A DNA stretch of 28,121 nt from a virus, in IMG/VR virus record IMGVR_UViG_3300032053_000403, positions 1 through 28,121 of that record. One strand, given 5' to 3'. Each line of letters begins with the position of its first letter. Positions within the stretch are counted from its first letter, which is position 1. Below, in pieces: positions 24,001 to 28,121 of the stretch. The position numbers were made by a program, and so were the translations under genes. The notes beneath the pieces were generated by a model, which ran no database searches, was not told where the DNA came from, and saw only the letters and a program-made list of their open reading frames with translations.

Positions 24001-24047
24001 AAATGAGTTGTGCCATAATGAAGATATCAAATGCAATGGATAAATGA
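21036..24047 (+). CDS. 20: Portal protein, gp20-like, interrupted by an intein
   Basis: 1003-residue precursor. After removal of the 385-residue intein (86-470) the portal would be 618 residues, close to T4 gp20 (about 520) plus an acidic tail. The dodecameric portal is the DNA channel and the docking site for terminase and neck. N-extein: YKDYDQMDEMGEISLALDLYADES, the conserved T4-type clip/wing block (split here as two quoted parts: YKDYDQMDEMGEIS and LALDLYADES). C-extein: RAPEKRIFTIPVGNIPTNQI, PQRPDGTGPKVETMKGAENL and MVAPLKIPFSRVG are characteristic gp20 blocks. From ~residue 840 a Glu/Gln-rich and Pro-rich extension carries VLVEEDYIVQPLDDEDAEE. GGAG lies 6 nt before the ATG. Portal identity is confident from sequence and from position after the terminase genes. 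Confidence 0.93.
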   Translation: MSIQLFDRIRAFLKSGNLFRHENLLQNQNDISRAIQNNEFINYSSSGLLDQTNLQINRMERYKDYDQMDEMGEISLALDLYADESCLDGNTRIPLLDGTCPTISELAKNGPEYEFWVYAIDNITKKMVPAKAKNARITKFNQNMVTVILDDMNEIRCTPDHKFMLKDGTFIEAKDLKSGDSLMPLYKNRRYRSKSGPFVEQKPYNTASEYDFMYIKETNHFISVHRWVYEFFNNHAETIHHKDWNGINNVPSNLEGMLSKDHYKLHSKCGAENHSFNKITLSEIEQKLIDCDNFSNARSVCAFLSIGQRVFNRVLKENGLNWKSFKSKYHHCKCGIKLAGVKRQCSECKKEYLKTWHQSHKTDPIYMTRRINSKRLSYKNNEAVRDRICTNCGCTKPISEFLKNYCSYSIYCNDCRPISVQKRYLEKSFVNHKVISVVESGVAKEVYDIEVPDHYCFAAGTDKSWVIVHNCQTDPEKKHVISIRAKNADVKKELERLFYDILNIDHKLRPMIRYLCKYGDFAAEIIPNENRTEVASYRPFNIFSFLRVETKYGDLVGFFFTDELMTEPLFLHPWQVMHLRLMSYENIYAPYGRSLLDGARKDFRRLRLMEDAALIYRITRAPEKRIFTIPVGNIPTNQINQYLHQISDQFKKQRFFDPSTGEVNWRYAPLIQEDDFWMPQRPDGTGPKVETMKGAENLDQIKDIEYFKKKMVAPLKIPFSRVGIGDEAGANADKSLSSSHTDFAKAVQFVQQEASVGLKKIALVHLSLKGFTTDDMSSFDVIMTASSAIDELYRIETWNSRAGVIGTLKETQMFTDNWILSRFTDMTDDEIEELQEQKQEEAAKNPPAEPGAEPGGMALPGLEEIDKLESKVLVEYAKMVTSRKKTIEEAKSIRYPNSWQIMLNGNELNGLPASGKSKKQDVITEAVAVGDKDPFSNLIPKDGGTEEVKQVLVEEDYIVQPLDDEDAEEAKSIIKKTLININGHKDTQKMSCAIMKISNAMDK
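21291..22445 (+). mobile_element. Intein with HNH homing-endonuclease domain inside the portal gene
   Basis: 385 codons in frame with both exteins. Splice block A starts at Cys86 (CLDGNTRIPLLDG). Block B is IRCTPDHKFMLKDGT, with the conserved Thr and His (T158, H161). Block F is EVYDIEVPDHYCFAAG (445-460). Block G is SWVIVHN followed by extein Cys471. All nucleophiles (Cys1, block B His, penultimate His, terminal Asn, +1 Cys) are present, so splicing should work. The centre carries an HNH nuclease (IHHKDWNGINNVPSNLEGML, with H262 and H266 after it). Two zinc-ribbon-like modules follow: C332-C334/C345-C348 and C389-C392 (plus C394)/C412-C415. The insertion lies within the conserved YADES motif of the portal, where target conservation is high. 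It does not interrupt reading, so the portal can be functional. Confidence 0.93.
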
Positions 24048-24267
24048 ACAGCTAATTGGTGAATATGTTTTATCCGGCGATGCCATAGATGGCACTGTCA
24101 GATTAATCATTCATTTTCCTGGTGGAGAGAAAATATTGCGCGTGAAGCACATGACGCAGTCAGATCTCAATGACGCCACCGTAGACGACATTAGAAGACA
24201 TTTCTCCAGAATAGTAGACAAGATTAAAGCCAAGTCGGAAGACCAGCTTAAGTTGCTATGTACTTAA
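24031..24267 (+). CDS. Small protein of unknown function after the portal gene (78 aa)
   Basis: 78 residues overlapping the last 17 nt of the portal gene in another frame. There is no strong ribosome site (only gaagat upstream), so translation may depend on coupling to the portal. Mixed composition: GTVRLIIHFPGGEKILRVKH suggests a beta hairpin, followed by a basic/acidic helix (DIRRHFSRIVDKIKAKSED). In T4 the gene after the portal is the prohead-core protein 67, which is very acidic; this protein does not show that bias, so I do not assign it. Confidence 0.6.
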   Translation: MQWINEQLIGEYVLSGDAIDGTVRLIIHFPGGEKILRVKHMTQSDLNDATVDDIRRHFSRIVDKIKAKSEDQLKLLCT

Positions 24268-24322
24268 TGCCTGTGTTATAAACCGACCAGCAAACACAAA
24301 GACACCGTTGCTATAATACACA

Positions 24323-24401
24323 TTCGGCCTTAGTTGATGAAGTGTCTATCGGCTAGTTCAACTCCCAACGTGGGACAAGCCGTCCGGTCTTAGTTGATGA
24401 A
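24323..24401 (+). repeat. Two 19-nt direct repeats exactly 60 bp apart in the longest intergenic gap
   Basis: The gap 24268-24549 (282 nt) holds no convincing gene. It contains TTCGGCCTTAGTTGATGAA (24323-24341) and TCCGGTCTTAGTTGATGAA (24383-24401), 17 of 19 identical, starting 60 bp apart. Between them lies a nested hairpin: GGCT...AGCC around CCCA-acg-TGGG (24351-24379 region). The core CTTAGTTGATGAA is identical in both. Both copies contain TAG-TTG-ATG in the same frame as the upstream small gene. The second copy ends 14 nt before the promoter -35 box, so a regulator or structured RNA could act here. Function unknown. Confidence 0.7.
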
Positions 24402-24414
24402 TCAAGAAAAAATA

Positions 24415-24443
24415 TTGACAAAAGCATCTTCTTGTGGTATAAT
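24415..24443 (+). promoter_or_regulatory. Consensus sigma-70 promoter for the RpoD-like sigma gene
   Basis: TTGACA (24415-24420) and TATAAT (24438-24443) are both perfect matches to the bacterial sigma-70 consensus, with the optimal 17-bp spacer. An A-rich run (aagaaaaaat) lies just upstream, resembling an UP element. Predicted start of transcription is near 24450, leaving a leader of about 100 nt. This would be read by unmodified host RNA polymerase, so early expression of the downstream sigma gene is expected. Confidence 0.85.
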
Positions 24444-24449
24444 AAAAGA

Positions 24450-24549
24450 AGATAGAGATCACATAGAGTCGTTAGAGTATACAACCCACAGTATTATCTC
24501 TGGCACACCAATTGCTACCATTATGGTAGGCCTTTGGTAAGGGGAGAAC
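24450..24549 (+). promoter_or_regulatory. Structured 5' leader of the RpoD-like sigma gene
   Basis: Within the predicted transcript, AGAGAT (24454-24459) can pair with ATCTCT (24496-24501). CTACCAT-t-ATGGTAG (24515-24529) forms a second, perfect hairpin just upstream of the ribosome site AAGGGGAG (24539-24546). The hairpin so close to the ribosome site could tune translation, but no known riboswitch fold is recognised. Confidence 0.3.
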
Positions 24550-25656
24550 ATGACAACGATCAGAAAAGATCTCGTCGAAGGTATCAGCTCCCATTTGGTT
24601 GGAGAAGGATTTGAAGTACCAAACGCACCTAGCTTCGGCGCGGAGCTAGAACGCGAATACATCACTAAGATGAAGGAGATAAGAAGCAGAGCCTTCGACG
24701 CGAATGGCAATAAGTATACCGATCAAGCTCATGCCCAGGCAGTGGCTGATTACGAAAATGAACGACATTCTCTTTCCGAGAAGTATGCTTTTGTACCATA
24801 CACAATCGCAAGAGAACTGCACAAACAATGCCACCGTGGGATGGGGTTCGATGACCTCTTCAATGTTGGGTTCGCGGCTATTCTACATTCCATCGACAAA
24901 TGGCCCCCTTTCCTTGGTGCCACAGACAAAGGATATAGATTTCTCACAACCGCGAAAACCGCAGTGCACAATGCTATTTGCAGGTTCCTAGATGACAACA
25001 ATCGTCCGGTTAAGATCCCGGCCTTCAAAATTGAGCAGATCTCTGTAAAGCTCAAAGCCGCCAACCTCCTCTATGGCAAGAAAAAGCAGGTCAGTAAATG
25101 CAGATGCGCCAACTGCCCCTGCGATAAGTTGCACACCGATGGCTGTGGCAGGAAAAAACCAGGTGTTCATGAGCAGGATATCCTCACCTTTCTGAGGAAA
25201 GCCGAATTAACAGTTGAAGATGTCGATGGGAAGAAGTCTCTTGGTGATCTTGCTGTCGACACCAATGACTACAAATCTATAGCTGAAATAGTAAATCTCG
25301 ATGTTTCTTCTTTCATCTCGATCATTCAACCGACTAGCTCAATCGATGTGCCAATGGGAGATGAAAGTGACGACACAATCGCTGACACTGTCATAGCCGA
25401 GAGTTATGACAGTGATAAACAGGCCTTCACCAGAGAAATCATCGAGAAAGCTCTTACTTACATTCCAGAAAGAAACGCAAATATAATCAGAGACCATTAT
25501 TTCAAAGGTTTTAGCATCCAAGAGATTGCGTACCAAAATAAATATAGTGTCACCAGAGCCAACCAGATGATCAAGAAGTCAGTCAATCGGATCATGGCTA
25601 GCGGCGCCGCGATGAATATTCTGGGGCATATTCTGATGGGGAAAAATTCAGACTAG
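24550..25656 (+). CDS. RpoD-like sigma-70 family factor with Cys-rich insertion
   Basis: 368 residues. Region 2 is clear: GFDDLFNVGFAAILHSIDKW (99-118), then GYRFLTTAKTAVHNAICRFL (128-147) and NRPVKIPAF (151-159), corresponding to 2.1-2.4. Region 3 begins with IEQISVKLKAANLLYG. It is then interrupted by a ~60-residue segment (178-238) with a cysteine knot (C184, C186, C189, C191, C199; CRCANCPCDKLHTDGCG) and resumes at SIAEIVNLD. The 3.2 linker SSIDVPMGDESDDTIADTV (263-281) matches the bacterial 'SL-TPIGDDEDSHLGDF' form. Region 4 is ALTYIPERNANIIRDHYF, FSIQEIAYQNKYSVTRANQM, with a helix-turn-helix. It should reprogram host RNA polymerase. It is preceded by a consensus promoter and followed by a terminator, i.e. 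a single-gene transcription unit. It is distinct from the shorter gp55-like sigma. Confidence 0.88.
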   Translation: MTTIRKDLVEGISSHLVGEGFEVPNAPSFGAELEREYITKMKEIRSRAFDANGNKYTDQAHAQAVADYENERHSLSEKYAFVPYTIARELHKQCHRGMGFDDLFNVGFAAILHSIDKWPPFLGATDKGYRFLTTAKTAVHNAICRFLDDNNRPVKIPAFKIEQISVKLKAANLLYGKKKQVSKCRCANCPCDKLHTDGCGRKKPGVHEQDILTFLRKAELTVEDVDGKKSLGDLAVDTNDYKSIAEIVNLDVSSFISIIQPTSSIDVPMGDESDDTIADTVIAESYDSDKQAFTREIIEKALTYIPERNANIIRDHYFKGFSIQEIAYQNKYSVTRANQMIKKSVNRIMASGAAMNILGHILMGKNSD

Positions 25657-25682
25657 CAGACAAAACAGAACGTGGTATTTAA

Positions 25683-25711
25683 CGGGCCAGGCATTTTGCC
25701 TGGCCCGTTTT
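25683..25711 (+). terminator. Intrinsic terminator after the sigma gene
   Basis: A perfect 10-bp stem CGGGCCAGGC / GCCTGGCCCG (25683-25692 with 25698-25707) has loop ATTTT and is followed by TTTTA. It lies 27 nt after the sigma stop and closes that transcription unit. The next gene starts 20 nt downstream, with its own ribosome site. Confidence 0.93.
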
Positions 25712-25730
25712 AATTGGTTAAGGGGATAAT

Positions 25731-25853
25731 ATGGATTCTAATGAAGAAGGCAAAATATCATCAGTCTGGGGTTGTGGCTGCATCGTTGGGTTCGTAATTA
25801 TGTCTGGCATCTTATGGGTATTATACCAATTAATCTTCAACCAGCCATCGTGA
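25731..25853 (+). CDS. Small single-pass membrane protein (40 aa)
   Basis: A 40-codon frame with AAGGGG 5 nt before the ATG. The N-terminal 12 residues are polar (MDSNEEGKISSV). A continuous hydrophobic stretch follows, WGCGCIVGFVIMSGILWVLY (13-32), then QLIFNQPS. It is a typical small inner-membrane protein, orientation uncertain. The two cysteines in GCGC sit at the start of the membrane segment. It directly follows the terminator and is followed 9 nt later by the next gene, with its own ribosome site. A role in lysis or superinfection control is conceivable but not shown. Confidence 0.7.
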   Translation: MDSNEEGKISSVWGCGCIVGFVIMSGILWVLYQLIFNQPS

Positions 25854-25862
25854 AGGAAATAA

Positions 25863-26123
25863 ATGGATACTAATTCAGAACTAGGATTACTTACCAAAGA
25901 CATTAATGATTTACTCAATACACTACTATTATATAAACTTGTGGCGGCGACTTTGAAACAGCATGAAATTGATAGTATATTAGATGAAGGTCAAAAATCA
26001 ATTTGCGTGGTTTTGTCCAAAAATATTGATGGGTATTTTGGCAAAACCGCTCTTGAAAAAATTTCAGCTGATGTTGTAACTAAAATTAAAGAGACCATTA
26101 ATTCTATTAATACACAACAATAA
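25863..26123 (+). CDS. Small helical protein of unknown function (86 aa)
   Basis: 86 residues; AAGGA lies 6 nt before the ATG. It is nearly all helical, with Leu-rich N-terminal part (GLLTKDINDLLNTLLLYKL) and an acidic middle (HEIDSILDEGQ). The C-terminal helix is ADVVTKIKETINSINTQQ. There is no signal, cysteine pattern or recognised domain. An AT-rich spacer with aataattattataaaatt follows. Confidence 0.68.
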   Translation: MDTNSELGLLTKDINDLLNTLLLYKLVAATLKQHEIDSILDEGQKSICVVLSKNIDGYFGKTALEKISADVVTKIKETINSINTQQ

Positions 26124-26172
26124 TTATTATAAAATTATTATTCAATCTATACATAAGGGACAGGAGATCAAT

Positions 26173-26496
26173 ATGGAGACCGACAGGCTCAAGAATAGTA
26201 TTGGCAATCATTTTGTGTTTAGACTTAACAAAGTATTAATGTCTGGGTGCTTCTGTGGTATAGGCGAAATCGACGAAACATATGGTATGGTTTTTATAAA
26301 TGTCAAAGCAGCGGGTGTAGAAATGACAGAAAACATTGCGTTGGTTGTGGCCCCGTCCGCAATAAAATGTACTTTATATTCTGATATGCTTTGGCTCAGG
26401 AGCACTTGTAGGAAAATATTCAGAAATTTAAAACTTAAGGCTCTTACCCAAGAAAAAATTTATTATCCAACCTTCCAAATCCAAGAGGTCACATGA
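26173..26496 (+). CDS. Protein of unknown function (107 aa)
   Basis: 107 residues with CAGGAG 6 nt before the ATG. Beta-rich core (HFVFRLNKVLMSGCFCGIG, MVFINVKAAGVEMTENIALV) and a basic helix (STCRKIFRNLKLKA). The Cys residues (GCFCG) do not form an obvious metal site. The AT-rich spacer before it (26124-26172) has no clear promoter. Its stop overlaps the next start by 4 nt (ATGA). Not recognised. Confidence 0.65.
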   Translation: METDRLKNSIGNHFVFRLNKVLMSGCFCGIGEIDETYGMVFINVKAAGVEMTENIALVVAPSAIKCTLYSDMLWLRSTCRKIFRNLKLKALTQEKIYYPTFQIQEVT

Positions 26497-26972
26497 AACA
26501 GAACTTAAGACAAGAGGATAATATTTGCATAATTTGTAAGAAAGATCTTGGTAAATTTACGGCTGCCAGAGCATCACATCTTAGAACACACGTCAGAGAT
26601 GGATCATTAAAAGAAATAAAAGAAGACGACAAGATTGCATGGATATCCACCGGCAATCCACCTCGAGTAATCGAAAACACACCAGTCACATATAGACAAT
26701 TTCGGTCATTATCTAGTCTAGAATTTCATCCAAGGATTCCGGTGACTGCTAAAAGTGACAAAAAAGGTGATGTATATATTAAGTGTAGAAAATGCGGTCA
26801 GTTTAAATCCGCAATGAGAGAGGTCATCGTGGATGGGAAAAAATCAAAAACGGTATCGCTATTTGCTGACGATAGACTTATATCAATTACATGTTGCGAG
26901 TCGATATCCCCATTCCCCAAGAGACGCGTAGAGGCGTTGCTTATTAGTCCCGGACGTGAATTCACAGAATAA
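26493..26972 (+). CDS. Zinc-finger-like protein with C2H2-type N-terminus (159 aa)
   Basis: 159 residues, coupled by ATGA to the preceding gene. The N-terminus carries C12-x2-C15-x13-H29-x3-H33 in ICIICKKDLGKFTAARASHL followed by RTHV, which matches a C2H2 zinc finger with one extra residue in the loop. A second possible site is C98-x2-C101 (KCRKCGQFK) with C134/C135 (ITCCES). Middle and C-terminal parts are basic. It may bind nucleic acid, as bacterial Ros/MucR-type fingers do, or be a structural zinc fold; no target is shown. Confidence 0.7.
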   Translation: MKQNLRQEDNICIICKKDLGKFTAARASHLRTHVRDGSLKEIKEDDKIAWISTGNPPRVIENTPVTYRQFRSLSSLEFHPRIPVTAKSDKKGDVYIKCRKCGQFKSAMREVIVDGKKSKTVSLFADDRLISITCCESISPFPKRRVEALLISPGREFTE

Positions 26973-26986
26973 ATCAAAAATATAAT

Positions 26987-27547
26987 ATGAATAACATAAT
27001 TAGATTACCAGAAGATCATGTCATCAATTTTGCGACAGAAGTTGGTTTGACTGGGCAAGATCATGACAATTATGCTGAACCCGGATCATATCCGAGATAT
27101 GACTGGATGAGAATGATCGTTCTTGGGTTGTTAGCTAACCAAACTTCAGACAAAACACCAACAGAATTTAGACCAGGAACTTTGTGGTATGATTTAACAT
27201 CATTCTTTTTTAAGTGTTCTCAGGATGGTATCTTCGGTGATCTTTCAAAGAACATTCAAGTAAATATTGATTTAAAATCATGGTCTGAACATATTAATTA
27301 TTTAATGAGATTATTTATTCCGACCGGAACATTTTCTGGGATAGCATATGGTCATTCAACATCAATTAATATCCCAAACAAACTGCAACCATTTGCTATA
27401 CCTCCGAACAAGCCATATCTATTTAAACTTGGCAAAATGATTTCCCCAGATCTGATGCGATTCAACACTGGATGTCCAGTTTGTATTGAACTTACTGGTG
27501 ATGCTATCCTGGCATCTGGCGATCATTTCACGGTATTTATACAATAA
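26987..27547 (+). CDS. Protein of unknown function, possibly structural (186 aa)
   Basis: 186 residues with no Shine-Dalgarno before the ATG (upstream aaatcaaaaatataat); the start is chosen because it opens the frame. Contains DHDNYAEPGSYPRYDWMRMI (24-43), then EFRPGTLWYDLTSFFF (60-75) and a beta-rich remainder (FSGIAYGHSTSINIP, SGDHFTVFIQ). The 'YPRYDWMR' and 'FRPGTLWYDL' pieces look like conserved phage structural-protein segments, but I cannot name the family. Confidence 0.6.
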   Translation: MNNIIRLPEDHVINFATEVGLTGQDHDNYAEPGSYPRYDWMRMIVLGLLANQTSDKTPTEFRPGTLWYDLTSFFFKCSQDGIFGDLSKNIQVNIDLKSWSEHINYLMRLFIPTGTFSGIAYGHSTSINIPNKLQPFAIPPNKPYLFKLGKMISPDLMRFNTGCPVCIELTGDAILASGDHFTVFIQ

Positions 27548-27566
27548 TTATAATTTATGGTTAATA

Positions 27567-27614
27567 TATAAATCACTTGGGTGAAGTGATTGGACCATTA
27601 TTAGGACCGTTATA
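27567..27614 (+). promoter_or_regulatory. Late-promoter-like box, hairpin and 12-bp direct repeat
   Basis: The 78-nt gap holds TATAAATC (27567-27574, seven of eight to the T4 late box). Overlapping it is a perfect 8-bp hairpin AATCACTT-gggtg-AAGTGATT (27571-27591). Next come GGACCATTATTA and GGACCGTTATAA, two 12-bp near-identical units in tandem (27592-27615), ending at the AAGGAG of the next gene. No U-tract follows, so it is not a typical terminator. Operator or late promoter is inference. Confidence 0.35.
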
Positions 27615-27625
27615 AGGAGAATATC

Positions 27626-27832
27626 ATGTTCATTGCGACCACACCCACACCAAAACACGGACTCACAGAAGAAGATGCAACCAAGGATTTTTTGCATTTG
27701 CTTGGTAGGACATGTGAATACATTAAAAATTTAGAAGACCTTGGAAGAATCAAACCAGGTTCATACATGCCACTATACGAACAAATCATTGATTTGGCAA
27801 AGAAGTCGATCAAGGAAAATTGGAATGCATAA
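27626..27832 (+). CDS. Small protein of unknown function (68 aa)
   Basis: 68 residues with AAGGAG 7 nt before the ATG. Starts FIATTPTPKHGLTEED, then two helices (ATKDFLHLLGRTCEYIKNL; YMPLYEQIIDLAKKSIKE). The protein is acidic to neutral with no motif. The next gene starts within its last codons, overlapping by 8 nt. Not recognised. Confidence 0.65.
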   Translation: MFIATTPTPKHGLTEEDATKDFLHLLGRTCEYIKNLEDLGRIKPGSYMPLYEQIIDLAKKSIKENWNA

Positions 27833-28121
27833 TTTTCAACAGACTTATGATAAAATCGAGCGCGCGGAATTTGTTGGGTTCCGCACGTTTAAAAATGGTA
27901 TTATATCTGAAGATGTTGGTGTGCAGGAAGATATATTTTCATTCTATGAAATAAATAATTTTCACCCAATAGATAAATATGATCAGTGTCCTTGGCTAGT
28001 GCTAGCAAATGAACAAGGATATTTAGTAATTGATTCATCAAACCATATATTAGATCGCGTAGATTTGAGTTTGTCCTATAAAGACAAACTCAAATTAGAA
28101 ATTGCTAGAGATTCTATGTTG
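27825..28121 (+). CDS. Unknown protein, truncated by window end
   Basis: The frame is open from the ATG at 27825 to the last base (99 codons, no stop). It begins MHNFQQTYDKIERAEFVG and contains acidic and aromatic patches (DVGVQEDIFSFYEINNF, CPWLVLANEQGYLVIDSSN) that look like mixed alpha/beta. CAAGGAAAA lies about 10 nt upstream and overlaps the end of the previous gene. No family recognised from this fragment. Confidence 0.6.
   Translation, partial: MHNFQQTYDKIERAEFVGFRTFKNGIISEDVGVQEDIFSFYEINNFHPIDKYDQCPWLVLANEQGYLVIDSSNHILDRVDLSLSYKDKLKLEIARDSML

Noticed and set aside
24323-24401. Minimal CRISPR-like repeat pair
   Set aside because: Only two copies, with no further spacing series and no cas genes nearby.
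24260-24410. Possible tRNA in the long intergenic gap (GTTCAACTC resembles a T-loop)
   Set aside because: No 5-bp T-stem or 7-bp acceptor stem can be formed around it.
24265-24540. TAG recoding (amber read as amino acid) joining the frames after 24267
   Set aside because: Other genes such as UvsW and the 203-residue protein end in TAG at natural ends, and a TAA also intervenes at 24265.

Overview
The window is a piece of a large tailed-phage genome of the T4-related myovirus kind. T4-type proteins can be recognised by sequence: a gp32-like single-strand-binding protein, a UvsY-like mediator, a UvsW-like helicase, a gp55-like late sigma factor, and a gp16/gp17/gp20-like series (small terminase, large terminase, portal). 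It is not a close T4 relative. The replicative polymerase is family A rather than T4's family B, and the 5' exonuclease, resolvase and sigma factors are divergent. Gene spacing is typical of a phage: short intergenic gaps, ATGA/TAATG overlaps and AGGAG-type ribosome sites. The DNA is AT-rich and favours ATA/AGA codons. TAG, TAA and TGA all serve as stops, so the genetic code looks standard. The host cannot be named from the sequence; I infer a bacterium.

Layout: 1-2427 (+) carries the 3' part of polA, a UvsY-like gene and gene 32, closed by a perfect hairpin. 2481-3533 (-) is a lone coiled-coil acidic protein of unknown function. 3575-6542 (+) holds a FEN-type 5' nuclease, a PD-(D/E)XK Holliday-junction-resolvase-like nuclease and several small unknown proteins. 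6551-7564 (+) is a GDP-mannose 3,5-epimerase. 7519-13446 (-) is a seven-gene block with three glycosyltransferase genes (one with two catalytic domains), two methyltransferases and two unknowns. 13476-16775 (+) has three conserved unknowns followed by UvsW. 16843-24267 (+) is the late module: gp55-like sigma, a protein with an acidic repeat tail, small terminase, large terminase, an intein-split portal gene and a small unknown. 24268-24549 is the longest gene-free stretch; it holds a 19-nt repeat pair 60 bp apart and a perfect consensus sigma-70 promoter. 24550-25656 (+) is an RpoD-like sigma factor with a cysteine-rich insertion, followed by a strong intrinsic terminator. 25731-28121 (+) is a run of small genes, including a 40-residue membrane protein and a zinc-finger-like protein, ending in a truncated gene.

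Inferred working: replication and recombination proteins (PolA, gp32, UvsY, UvsW, 5' nuclease, resolvase) copy and branch the DNA, as in T4. The consensus promoter lets host RNA polymerase make the phage RpoD-like sigma early. The gp55-like factor sits directly upstream of the packaging genes and may direct late transcription. The epimerase plus glycosyl- and methyltransferases look like a pathway for building an O-methylated, possibly L-galactose-containing glycan on the virion or host surface. The most interesting items are the portal intein, the Cys-rich insertion in the RpoD-like sigma with its promoter/repeat region, the glycan cassette, and the apparent leucine at the PolA O-helix selectivity position.
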